64,000 nt of DNA from Straminergon stramineum (taxonomy: Eukaryota > Streptophyta > Bryopsida > Hypnales > Calliergonaceae), in NCBI GenBank assembly GCA_963920665.1, contig OY987269.1:12588501-12652500 (forward strand). Reading direction: 5' to 3'. This document shows, piece after piece, positions 35,826 through 46,896 of this stretch. The stretch's first letter is position 1. The number at the start of each line of letters is the position of its first letter. Both the position numbers and the translations under genes were made by a program. The notes below the pieces were generated by a model. It searched no databases. It worked only from the letters and a program-made list of their open reading frames with translations, and was not told the origin of the DNA.

Positions 35826-36163
35826 ATAGGATCTTTCTTTAGGCAGATAGGATTTTAAATTTTGAACCGGATCCAGATTTCCAAGTGTGGGATCGGGTTC
35901 CGGATTTGTAGGATCTCACTTTTCCAGATTTTTCGGGGAGTTTGTGAGTGGTCACCTGGATTTCCGGGTGCCTTTTTGGCCTTTTTGGCTTTGGTTGTTT
36001 TGTGTTTTTAAGTGAGAGGCAGGTTTGTTGCCTTTCATTCCATCCTAGCATTATAGTTTATACTTTGTCATCTTTTCTTTTAATCTGAGCCACTAAGTGG
36101 ACCCTCGGGAATTGATCTGTTTTATATCCAGCTTTCCGGAGTTGCCTTGTGAATGTGTGGAAG

Positions 36164-36171
36164 TATAAAAG
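36164..36171 (+). promoter_or_regulatory. Candidate TATA box downstream of the gag-like ORF
   Basis: TATAAAAG is followed by GAGGAGGAGGAAAGGAGG. It would fit a promoter within the TCCGG-rich element, but no ORF follows it. Confidence 0.3.
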
Positions 36172-36849
36172 AGGAGGAGGAAAGGAGGAATCCGGATCTG
36201 AGGGGACTTAGGTCTGAGTGTTGAGGAACGTCTGTTATGTAGTCTAGACTAGTGAATTTGGTCTTGAGCACATGTCTTTAAACTCCTGGAACGGGAATCC
36301 AATTAGGAGTGGTGTGGGTGCAAATCCGGAATACCAGAGAGGGTTCCATGTGGAGATAAGCAACCACTAGTGGAAGAAACCCCATATCACTTATCGGAAG
36401 GTCAGCCAAACCCTAGGATCAGTTTAGCGAACGACTTACAATCCTTATCTTAGTTCCGGTCTTTGTTGGTCTGTCGTTGTAGTGGAAAAGTCTAGAGGCG
36501 ACTTTGTGTGACCTACTTTCCGGATTGGCCATCCGGATAGTTGTGAGAGTGTTTCCAGGCTGATCTATCACAACAGTTGGTCTAAATGGGCGTTGTGTAG
36601 TTTAGAGAGAGAAGAAAGTGAGGAATATGAGTGGTGAATCCATACCCCTCTATACAATCAAAGGTGGACCCTCTTCGGGTAAAACATAGGTACCAAAAAC
36701 CAGTGTTTGTGAGTGAAGAGACGGATCCGGATTGGATTCCGGAAAGAGAGAGCTTAAGTTGGTAGAACGGATAACCTAGGCTTGCAACAACATACTAGAA
36801 TCCCCTGGGACGATATTACAAGTTAGTTTACACACTTGGGTGTTGTAAA

Positions 36850-37845
36850 TGGTATTTACCGCACGCTACGCGTACAACATGTCTACTAGACGGATGCAAC
36901 AAAAGTATAGATTTGCATGGATGTTGTGAAAAGTAGAAGAAAATTATGGTCACAACATGAAAGTGCTATCAAAAACAACTATGTTGTCAAAGACATGACT
37001 ACAAACATAATGATGTTCTAAAGATCATCCGAGAAAAAAGTCATTGCCAAGTCAACATCACTGGTCCAATTTAACTATAGATAAGTTAGTGGAAGTTATT
37101 GCACTCTAAGGGAAAATAGTTGCTAGAGGTGAAAAAAGAGACGATGAATAGGCATTTTGGGGAAAAAAATGATGTGGCATCTAGCGTGGCATGTGACATG
37201 GAAATTCATTGATGTGGACATTAAGATGTTGACGTGGCTCCACCTATGTCATATTTCCGGATGTTCTTGTGGACATCAACTAGGACATACAAATGTTTCT
37301 CAAGACATTACTTTCATTAGCATCGTCTTCACCTCCCTACAATTGTGACTTGATAGCGCATATTATCCAATATGAAATTCATTACATCTAAGCAAACGGC
37401 CTAACCTCCAATGAATGAAGAAGGGTGTTTTTAGTGATGTCCACATGACTACAACATGGCCTTCCACCCGGATTTTGGTGAAATGAATGTTTATGTAAGA
37501 GTGCTTCCATGCATGCCATATAGGTTGATAAATACAAAAAATGATCATATTCATTGTAAATATCTTATGTGGGTTTTATAAACCCAATTTCCTCTACGAT
37601 GTATGAAATGGACATGGATGTGCAAGAAAACATTAACATGGATGTAGATGACAAATCCAAATAAGGGAGATTGTACAATTTGTCCTAACAAATGGTGAAA
37701 TTCATTGCATTTTGACTACTAATGACAAGATCTTGCATGGAGTCCACCTTTGGCAATTGAGAAAATGATAGTCACATTTTCATATGAGCAACTCTCCCCA
37801 TTTTGATGACATTAGACAAACGTTACATCCAACATCGACAACCAG
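36850..37845. other. Unassigned AT-rich DNA
   Basis: A CACGCTACGCGTACAACA stretch near 36862 closes the GC-richer tract. Beyond it only short ORFs without domains are found. Confidence 0.35.
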
Positions 37846-37849
37846 TATT

Positions 37850-38530
37850 TCTATCACCTGACGAATGTCTTCAAGACAACAGTTCCTTATGGGAGATATA
37901 GAGGTAGACAAGCCATCCTATTCTTTAGATGTTTAGCATGACATTTGCAGGCCATTGCACATATATGTGAAGGACACACATAGACATGCTAAGCTTCATC
38001 CTTAGAAATTATGTTGTTGCCTACAATGGCAATGTAGGTTCCTTCTTCATCCATGGGACTCCACATTAGGTCCTCAACTTGTTGCATTGGTTGTAGTCCA
38101 TCAAAGTCCTTTTCATTTTAGGGTGGATTGATTAGAGTGCAATGCCCTCCATCTACCCCTAACCTCTATTCAATAGACAATTGAAATCCAACCACTTCGA
38201 TATAGATCATTGGAGAAAACACTTTTTGGCAGTGCCAAAGAAAGGCACATGAGTTGGATTGAACCTTCCCGTCCAATTGATTAAAGTTTGCCAAATTGAA
38301 GTCTTACCTATCCTGTTGAATGCTCAAGAATCAAACATCTTGTGTCCCCCCAATCTAGTCACATAGCAATATCGTAGTTACATAGTGGTTTCTATTATCC
38401 AAGACCCAGATTTCCTCAATGTACCTACATAATTCTATGTGGCTTCTAGTGGCTTGATGGCCTCCCTTTCACAAGCCTCCAACAAAGTTGGTGGATGGAA
38501 AACGGCACTATGCTTGAGTTGTAGGTGACA
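37850..38530 (-). pseudogene. Decayed coding region of unknown family
   Basis: On the minus strand one frame (about 38527-38140) reads FHPPTLLEACEREAIKPLEA, TAG, NYVGTLRKSGSWIIETTM, TAA, LRYCYVTRLGGHKMFDS, TGA, AFNRIGKTSIWQTLINW and then FNPTHVPFFGTAKKCFLQ. After a frameshift, another frame (about 38105-37850) reads LQPMQQVEDLMWSPMDEEG, TYIAIVGNNIISKDEA, TAG, HVYVCPSHICAMACKCHAKH and LPLYLP. Most stops can be restored by one C-to-T reversal (CAG, CAA or CGA). The cysteine/histidine-rich stretch could bind metal. I do not recognise the family; transposon origin is likely from context only. Confidence 0.4.
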
Positions 38531-38678
38531 AGACTACTTTTTAAGTTGTAAATTCATATAATACTCTACAATGACCTATTGTTGTGAATGGAAAAACAAT
38601 GGATTGTAATGGGATGTGCCATTTGTAGTTATTCATCACATCTAGAAAAAAAAAATTGCAATTTAAGGGTACTTGACT

Positions 38679-39437
38679 AGGGTGATTGCAAGAAATACAT
38701 CACATTTTTGGCTCAAAAACTTGATTTTTGGCCGTAGGATTGGCAGTACGACAGACTACTATGAATTTCGCACATCAGACTACGCCTACAAATCTCAATT
38801 GTCGATCTTGAGCACCTGCACATGTAAACCATTGATTCAGTACTAAACAATACTATGGAGTACTATAGACTACTATGGAATACTATAGAAGCCATTGGGA
38901 GTAGAAATAGCAAAAAAGGGGTCTATGGACCTTTTCATTTTTAGTAATTCAAAAAAAATTCAAAAAATTCCCAGAAAAAAACCATTTTTATAGACAAGCC
39001 CACTCTCACATTGCACCAAAAATTTCTTCAAGGAGAATTTTCTCCTACCCAAAAAATGTGCGCAAACAACGATCACTTTGGCCCCATGTAGACACCTCAT
39101 GCAAAGGTTTTTTTGCAAAAAACTCTTTGTCTCTCACTAGAATGCAAGTACACCTCCAACTTCTCCAATTTGTGGCTTCCAGTTCACATTTTTGAGTACA
39201 ACTTTGGACCCAAACCCTCCAAAATGGCCAAAGTAGACACCCAATCGGGGGCACTTCAAAAATAAAAAAATAATTTTTAAAAAACACCAAAAATTACTGA
39301 ATGTGTGAAACTTTTATTGTACCTTCATTGCAAATTTCAAAAGAAATGGACTTACAATGCAAAAGTTATGACCAAAAAACCATGTGTCCGAGGGCAAGGG
39401 GACAAAAAATAGGACTAGTGTTTCTTGCAATCACCCT
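38679..39437. mobile_element. Family 4 element with AGGGTGATTGCAAGAAA terminal inverted repeats
   Basis: The left end AGGGTGATTGCAAGAAATAC and the right end, complement of AGGGTGATTGCAAGAAACAC, are near-identical inverted repeats. The target duplication is unclear (CTA lies close to both ends). A related element lies at 46897-48421. The interior has repeated TACTATGGA / TACTATAGA words and no ORF of note. Confidence 0.65.
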
Positions 39438-39728
39438 CTACTTCTATTTTGTGAGGAATTGACTCCAAACCGTAGACTAGAATCCCTGGACTGTGAAATT
39501 AACTACTACGGGCATCCATTGCCTGGGGATGACAACCTATATAGTGTTTTACATTTGATTGCACTACTTGAACGTCCACTCATACTATATTATTATGAGG
39601 GCCACTTGTATGCCACTACACACCACTCCCTTTGTCTTCCACCACAAATGACTACATTTGCTAGACGAGGAGTGGGTCATTCTTCCAAACAACAACTTCC
39701 GCATGACTATGCAATGACATTGATGTGA
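39438..39728 (+). other. Open frame of about 95 codons after the family 4 element, unknown
   Basis: The frame, which begins inside the preceding element, reads protein-like text after it (EELTPNRRLESLDCEINYY, DDNLYSVLHLIALLERPLIL) to TGA 39728. No family is recognised. It may be a fragment of a coding region cut by the family 4 insertion; the DNA left of the insertion did not give a matching frame. Confidence 0.2.
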
Positions 39729-40133
39729 CTCGCATTACTTCAACACGTGGAAATCATTGCACCTTCACTTTAGGGTGACTTCTCAACAACATGAAGCACA
39801 CTAAGTCACTGTGATGAAAAAAAAGGTAGGGGTTGTTGGAACCTCTCCTTTTTTGATGCTCTGTCATATCTCTAGCCCATAGTGGATGCTCCCTTGCTTT
39901 GCTCTCTTGCTTCTATGTCCTTCGCTATATCCACATAGACTACTTGTTAGATATCGAATGGAATTGAAGGTGAGGAGATGCTACGAAGCTAAAGCTCGTA
40001 GTCTACTAGTTCCTTCACCTTCCACAACATCTAGAAATTCCTATGTTGTTCTGCTTTTACATTTTTGAAGCATTTCCATCTATGATTCATTGACAATTTG
40101 TGGGTAGTCTGACTAGAACAAAGCAACCATTAA

Positions 40134-40509
40134 GAGAAATTTTGGACTCTCCGGAGGGCTGCCAGGGTTTGACAAGCCAGTCTATTTCTGGAGCCTATTG
40201 AAGCTACTCAGAAGAGGGAATTTTCTAACAAAACAAAAAGTCATCTTGTATAAATATCAGGAGTTCCAAAAGTATATTTCAATTTTCTATTCCATAATTG
40301 TCAAAGGGAGGTGCATCGAGGGTGCTTTCAAATATGAAAACAATACTTGTCACAACCCTAACTAATGGTACTTGAGAGTGAATGCTCTGACATTTGGAGG
40401 TGACGAAGTGCAAAAATAGGGGAAAAGTTCCTCAAGCAAAATAAATGTAATGCATTGAGGGTCCCTCTCGGCACTTCCTGGCAGCCCTTTGAAGAGTCCA
40501 AAATTTCTC
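40134..40509. mobile_element. MITE, 376 bp, about 33-bp terminal inverted repeats, TAA target duplication
   Basis: The ends GAGAAATTTTGGACTCTCC and GAGAAATTTTGGACTCTTC (right end read inverted) continue into AGGGCTGCCAGG on both sides, with about 30 of 33 positions equal. TAA flanks both ends (40131-40133, 40510-40512 with the shared T). A 3-bp TAA duplication fits the PIF/Harbinger superfamily, although the terminal bases are not typical of it. No transposase is present. Confidence 0.7.
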
Positions 40510-40514
40510 TAATG

Positions 40515-42740
40515 ATTAGGACATTTCCAAAATTCCCTGATTAGAACATTTGTAGAGGGATTGCAATCTACACTATAGCTCTTCCTATCCTCTATGACCA
40601 TGTTTGCAGCTATAAAAGATGACAATCCTGCATAAATTGCGCTCAAGTTCTTCCCCAAAGATGCTGTGTCGCCTTCCCCAATTTCCTATAACTGACCACA
40701 TTTATCTAACCAGCTAAACAAAGGATCTAGGTTTGAACCATTCTTCAAGGGGGCCATCATGGTCAAGACTGCATCTTCTATGTACATTGCACTCTTGCTG
40801 CTCCAAAATGCTATTGTGAAGTGCTCATAAAAACAATCTAAAAAAGGGGTCAACTAAGATCAAAACACTACTCTCCTACACTTTGTATTTGTACTTGGAC
40901 ATATTCTATAGTTCAGATTTGGGAAACAAGTTGTAGTCCAATAGCGTTCCATAGATGCTAAAAATATTCAATTTGGACCCCACCTTACTACAACCACCTC
41001 TCCTAGAAATCAATAATTCAATGAGGGACTTCCCAAGCTAGACCTCAACTGACATGTAGTGCACATAGTTGGCTCTTGCATGATAAGAATTGGGCTTTTG
41101 TTATGACCTCTAAGCTACTTTGCATTCCTTGTTCAACATAATCATGGCAAGGAGTCAGAGTAGTTAATGTGGAATAAGATAATTGCCTTGTAGAAACAAC
41201 TTGGCATTTTTTCCATTTACATTCTAGCTAGTGTTGTTTAAGCAATCTACGTTTCAATCAGAATTTGCAAATGTGGCAAAAATATTGATGTGGAACAAAG
41301 AAATTGTGGATCCTTGCTTTAGCCACCTTTGATTGATACTTGATAGCCAATATTGATGAGCAATTGTTCAATTTAATTTTCCTAAATAATCGTCATACTT
41401 GGTCTTCAAACTTTTTGAAATTCCTAGCTCATCTTGGGAGTTTGACCTTCAAGCTTCTCACTTGAGATTGAGTACTTTCTTGGTGCATATAAGTGCATTT
41501 TTGTTAAGTGCATTTTTAGAAGGAATTGATTCCTGTTTCAGAAAGGATCTAGAATGGCAACAAATGAGTGCTATTTTTGCAAAATATTTGTATAAAAACC
41601 TTTTGGTTTTCTTAGGAGGCAATCGAATTGGACATTCCACATTAACTTCTTTAATATAGTTTACACTTGTGTTAAGTGGTTTACATTTTCTAGTATTCTA
41701 GTAGGGTTGAGGTGCTTGTGTTGGAGAGTGAAACAACAAGAAAAAGGGACGTAAACTCACATGGCATGATGTACCATTGTAGAGCCTAGTTATGGGATAT
41801 TTTTTGCACATTAGGACGTTTGTGATTTGAAAAGTGGACAATTGCAGTTTAGGATATTTTGGATTTATAGTGGGCAATTGTAGACTACTATTTTCCATGG
41901 GCCAAACCACAAGTTAGACCATTTGCACACTCATTTTAGAAAACAACTCATGCTTTTGTGTGCCAAAGAGCTTTGGAATACTCGAATCTCAAATGGTAGC
42001 AAGACAAAAGAGTGCAACTAATTGGAGGACCTTTTGGCTTGTCTTAGTAGATTGTCCCCAAGATATTCCCACAACTCATAAGTGACACAAAGAATACAAT
42101 GCACAAATAACAAGTGATGCATGCCATGATGCAGATAGGGAAGCTTGACATTGCCAAGCTCTTAGCTACTCGAGTCTTCAATTTGTCTCCCTTACAATTG
42201 TGTTCCTCTAAAACCCTAAAACTCATAACTCATCTATCTTATGCAAATATGCAAGGGTAAATGGTGCACTAGTTGACGCCTACAATCAATGGTTATAAGT
42301 ATAGGAAAGTTGGGCACTACACCTAAAATTTCCAAAATCAAACAACCAGAAGGCACTACAGAATATTTCTACACCATAAATGTTTGGGTGCAAAAAGTAT
42401 TCCTTACCTAATTACAAGCCTAGGACCAAGAATACTCTTACCCCATCTTCAAGGTTTATTTATTTATTTATTACAAAAAGAATACAATACCTTTAGTGCA
42501 TGGGAGGAAAGTAAAAGTGCTCAACCCCACGAGTCTTGGGGAGAGTCAGACAATTATCTTATTGTTAGTTAGGTAACTCAGCCTAAAACAAATACGACTG
42601 TGGACATGCCTATTGCACTCCTCAAAAGTCTCGGGGTGTATATGTGTCTTGTAAAATGTACTACACAAGAAAAAGTGGGACTACATTAGGCTTGTCCACA
42701 ATTGTGCATGTCATATGTTGAGTTTCCTTATACAAAGACC
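40515..42740. other. Unassigned DNA, no gene recognised
   Basis: Several ORFs of 60-86 codons are present without domains or coding character. No bounded repeat was found. Confidence 0.4.
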
Positions 42741-42755
42741 CCTATCTTCAGTTTT

Positions 42756-42814
42756 TATTTTATTTTATTTTATTTTACTTTTACTTTTACCTTTACACAA
42801 ATGAAACTGAATCT
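42756..42814 (-). mobile_element. Short retroposon-tail insertion with (TTTTA)n
   Basis: A TATCTTCAGTTT target copy at 42743 is followed by TTTTA/TTTTAC repeats and ACACAAATGAAACTGAATCT. A second target copy, TATCTTCAATTTT, starts at 42815. On the minus strand this reads as a short retroposon 3' end with an A-rich tail. The stem-loop is only partly recognisable here. Confidence 0.45.
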
Positions 42815-42827
42815 TATCTTCAATTTT

Positions 42828-42938
42828 AGATTTTTTTTGACACAAGTAAAGAGATCCTTTACTGCAAGGTGGAAATAAATACAAGAGTGCGGCCTGGGGT
42901 AGAAGAAAAAGAAAACAAAAACAAAAAACAAAGGGTTT
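42828..42938 (-). mobile_element. Second short retroposon-tail insertion at the same target
   Basis: It lies between TATCTTCAATTTT (42815) and TATCTTCAGTTT (42939-42950). It contains TTTTTTTTGACACAAGTAAA and the complement stem AGTAAAGGATCTCTTTACT, a stem-loop equivalent to that of the SINE at 52785-52802 but with changed, still pairing bases. Confidence 0.5.
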
Positions 42939-43517
42939 TATCTTCAGTTTCATTCTTGTTTTTTGATATGTCAATGTCCCTTGCTCGGAGACAATGAGAC
43001 GACGGCTCTCCACAGAAAATGAGCAGTTGTGGGTCTTAAATGTACACTGAGACTGCCCTAACTTCACATAGATCATGTCATTATTGATTATTGCAGTACA
43101 CACATTGTAGCAGCTGAAGAGTTGTGTAGACCCTCTGCCCTGTGGGCTGTCACTGAACAAGTTCCATAATCCAACAGACTCTCTCTGTGACAAATCAATT
43201 TTTTCACATGAGAACCACACAAGCCGCCGATTTGACCTTCAGCGTTCATTGAAAATTGCGGATTTGCACGAAAACCCGTTCTGAGTAACTAGTACGTATT
43301 TGTGAACTGATCATAGTATAGCTAGCTGTCCAGTGGTACTTTTTCAAGCTTCTGATCTCAAACTTCGAAACCTATATAGAAATGAAGTTTGGTGTGAATC
43401 TCGATCGAGGATGACCACCACAGTATATGTGATATCCAAAACTGTATATGTGAATCAATCTGTAATCAGACGTACCGCTCAAATCCAATTCGACCAAATA
43501 AGTTAGGTCATTCCTCC

Positions 43518-44090
43518 TTGTTTTGGCAAACATCAAACATGACACTATTTTCCACACTTCAGCAGGCTAATCAGAAGATGTTGCCCAACCCGGACAGTAT
43601 ATGTACCGCGGAGGGATACAACCCGTCTGCTAGACGCCCGGCCCTCGCCAACGACGTTCTTTGCACAACAATTCTCTGGAATATTTGGTGCGACAAGCAC
43701 AGGAAGGTAAGTCTTTACCGAAATGAGTTCTTTAATGTTCATCTTGTTTGCATTGAATTGGAGCCTAGATCGAGGGATACCATCTGGTCTGGTTTTGCTA
43801 GATCAAGTCAACCACTCAGTGTTTAATAGATACGTGCAAGCTGAGCTTATTGAAGAGCACCAGGCAGCTCTCGCAGCGCCTCTGCAGTCGTCTCTTTTTG
43901 CTGTCACGACCAAGTTTTCTGCTCTGGGGACATTAAGCTTACGTCCCCACGCTGGAAACTCGACCTCTCTCTCAACGACCTCCGCCCGTTTCACTTGGGA
44001 CCCGAGTTGTGCATCCACTTGCGCAGCCACTGGATCCTTTATCAATATTGAGCACTGTCGCTTTCGAAGATCGAATAAATTTTTAAAAAT
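43518..44090 (+). pseudogene. Possible LINE ORF2 C-terminal remnant
   Basis: In the plus strand, ALANDVLCTTILWNIWCDKH resembles the tryptophan-rich region (W-x-I-W) near the C-terminus of plant LINE reverse transcriptase polyproteins. Further on, another frame gives DIKLTSPRWKLDLSLNDLRP and ELCIHLRSHW. The pieces lie in different frames with stops between them, so decay is advanced. Alternatively this is unrelated low-copy DNA; a GTAAGT after 43686 looks like a splice donor. Confidence 0.3.
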
Positions 44091-44342
44091 CATAATATAT
44101 TGCTGAAATGTGTAGTAGAGAAGGCAACTTGCGTCAATTCTTATCATTTACTCATATAATTAGATAATGACAAACAGAGCAATTGAACTATCTGAAGTTG
44201 GATACTGTTGCACATGAACTCAACTTACTTGTTGCAGGGGGTTGTTAGAGAATTTATTGAGCTTGGTTACTGCTGATTTGTTAAAGCTATGCAGAAATTC
44301 AATGCTGCCTGTTTGTTACTGACAAACTGCAGTTCACAGTTT

Positions 44343-44395
44343 TTGTTTTTGTTTTTTGACACAAATGAAACGGAATTTCATTGCAAAGGGGAATT
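44343..44395 (-). mobile_element. Tail-only retroposon insertion, 53 bp, perfect 12-bp target duplication
   Basis: AGTTCACAGTTT occurs at 44331-44342 and 44396-44407. Between them, on the minus strand, lie TTGCAATGAAATTCCGTTTC, ATTTGTGTC and an A/C-rich tail. Only the 3' stem-loop and tail of the retroposon were inserted. Confidence 0.75.
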
Positions 44396-44409
44396 AGTTC
44401 ACAGTTTAC

Positions 44410-45025
44410 AACTTTTCTCTGATCTAGGCCATGGGGACTGATCAGAGCGATGAGGCCCTAGGGTCGACGTCCACCGTTTTTTAGCCGATGTTTTCAAATT
44501 GCAACCTGTTTTTTTACCAATTCCACCGGCTAACATTGAACTAGCCGATGGTTCTTCCTGGACATTGGTCCAAATTTTCACAAATTAGTAGGAGTAGGTG
44601 AAAGTTGTGCCACATGGTGAATTTTCTCTAAAATGTATCTAGCAATGGAGTTTTAGTTTTGTAGTAAGTTGTCTACATTTTTAATTTTTCATACAAAAGA
44701 GAATGTTACCATGACAATGATTTGTGAAACAAAAGTTCTATCATTTTATTTATTTGGTTGACATTTTGCCAATTTCAAAAGCTTTTGTATCAAAGAAGTT
44801 GCAACTTCTCTAATTTTTTCCTAGTTTCACTAGTGAGAACAAATGGAAGTGGCATCTAACCCAAGTGGTTTCATATTTAGTGAACCTCATGAAATTAATT
44901 ATGAAATTTCAAGTTAAAATCACATATGGCACTAAAAGCATTTGTCCCCTAATATGTTAATGGTCGGTGCTGATTGACAAATTCAATTGATACCGATATT
45001 GCAGAAAGCAATATGTACTTCTATA
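44410..45025. other. Transition from complex to AT-rich DNA, no gene
   Basis: Short ORFs only. Sequence becomes AT-rich from about 44.6 kb, before the TTAA element at 45030. Confidence 0.4.
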
Positions 45026-45029
45026 TTAA

Positions 45030-45969
45030 CCCCTGAAGGACCAAACAATGTTTTTTTTGGCAACATAGCAATTTGGGCTAGCTCACTATAAATGAAATTT
45101 TTGTTTTTTTTTCTTTTAAATTTTCACACAAAATGTGCCCAAGGAGTAGCTTTAAGGCCCAAAAAATTTTCTTAACATTTGAATACATGGTCAAACAATT
45201 ATTGTATGATATGTAGTTTTCAATGCTTGGTAGGTAGGCTAGGCAACGAAAATCACTTTTCTTAAATAAAAATTTGAAATTTTTTTCTTGATTTATACAT
45301 ACATGGAAAGCTTTGAATCATTCCATTTTGATTTATGAGATGAAAGTTATGAAGTGTTTTAGTTGAGGGTAGTTTGTGGCAATTGTGGGTAGTTATGGAA
45401 CCTCCATTCTAAAATAAACTTTGAAGACCTTGATTTAACTCAATTTAAAATATTTTTGGAAGAAAATTAAACAAATGTTAGGTTTAGGTTGTTTACTGCA
45501 ACATTACAACCATTGGGATTGGGATTTTTCAATTCCATAAATAAATTGTTAACAATTTAATATTTTGAATCATTCTCTACTTCTTTCTACTTACTAATTT
45601 TTTCCTATATGTTGTACAGATCCAAATGATTTATAAAAATTTCAAGCATGTTGCCAACTTGCCTCGAAGAAATAATACAAAGAGTTACAACTATTTTGGA
45701 CATTTTTTCATAATGATTTGACCTTGTAAAGTGTAGCTGCCAGTGTGTGTGTAGGGCCAAAAGAAGTTTTTTTGTAATTTCAAATGCTAATATCTTGCAA
45801 TCTACATGGTGGAAATAAAAAAAAATTTAACATCTTTTCAAACTAGTGTACTACAAGATCCTATGGTTACATGTGTCTAAAAGTTTATTTTTCTAAAATT
45901 TAGTACTTGTACTAGAAATTGAAGTTTTAGAACGTTTTTGGTGAAAACATAGTCAAATACATTTAAAGG
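45030..45969 (+). mobile_element. TTAA element, family 1, 940 bp
   Basis: TTAA 45026-45029 precedes CCCCTGAAGGACCAAACAATG-type sequence. The right end CATTTAAAGG is followed by TTAA 45970-45973. It is collinear with 19858-20827, and an inverted truncated copy lies at 11290-11844. The TTAA at its right end is also the left flank of a further terminus (TCCCTAAAGTTCC). Confidence 0.75.
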
Positions 45970-46896
45970 TTAATCCCTAAAGTTCCATTGTTGAAATCTA
46001 GCTATTCAATGACCTTGTGGATGGAGATCAATTTGCTCTCCTACCCACCAAGTATTTTCATGCCTAGTCTCTTTAATGTCAAATCAATGCGGAATGTGGC
46101 CAAAATGATGTGATCTTAGCCCTCAATTTTGATAGACATGTAGCTATAGGATTTTCTAAGTAAAATTTCTGCAAAATTTAGCCACATTTGTAACCACTAA
46201 TTAGAAAAAATGATGCCCTAGAGCATAAAAGTAAACTAAAAAGAGCATATTCCAAAGGTCCATTTGGGCACCTAGTTGCTACTCACAAAATAGTAAATTT
46301 GTTTTGTGTACATATTTTCTACATGTTATCTTAATCATATGAATCCTCTAATGAGCCAAAAATTATTCTCAAATGTTCTTATTTATGAAGAGTAACTTAG
46401 GAAGTTGATATTATTTGATTTTTTTCCAATAAACACCCCTTTATTCTCGAAAGTTTACACCTTATATAGTCCATTGACAAGTGTCTTGTATGTTCAATTA
46501 AGATGTCATTTTATAGTTTACCTAGTAGAAATAGATTATATGAAGCAACCAACTCTGTTTTTAAATGTAATTACTATGGATCAATTATTTATTTTAGGCT
46601 TAGAATAATCAAAGTGTAAAGATATCCTCAATCTTTAGTGATATTTTTAAAAAGGTCCAAATTAGTTCACCATCACAAAATACAACCAACTTCAATTCCT
46701 AGGTGTATATGTACTAGCCAATTTCAAAGCAAACATGGTAATCCATGACAAATCAAATCAACAACCCAACCCTAGGAAAAAAACTTAAAGAAATATTAGC
46801 ATTTCAAATATTTGGTATATACTACCAACCTAATTCAATAGGAAATAAAATGCTTTTCTCTCCAAAGGAATACAAATACAAAAGACCTACATTTGC

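Larger units (their letters stand above)
33600..36760 (+). other. Tract enriched in TCCGG/CCGGA words around the gag-like ORF
   Basis: TCCGG, CCGGA or GGATCCGG-type words occur more than 30 times in about 3.2 kb, inside and outside the decayed ORF, and are nearly absent from the AT-rich DNA to either side. This probably marks the extent of one mobile element. Long terminal repeats were searched for by eye at 33.57-33.83 and 35.83-36.85 kb without a convincing pair. Confidence 0.55.

Noticed and set aside
33570..36850. Full LTR retrotransposon around the gag-like ORF
   Set aside because: No LTR pair, primer-binding site or polymerase domains were seen.
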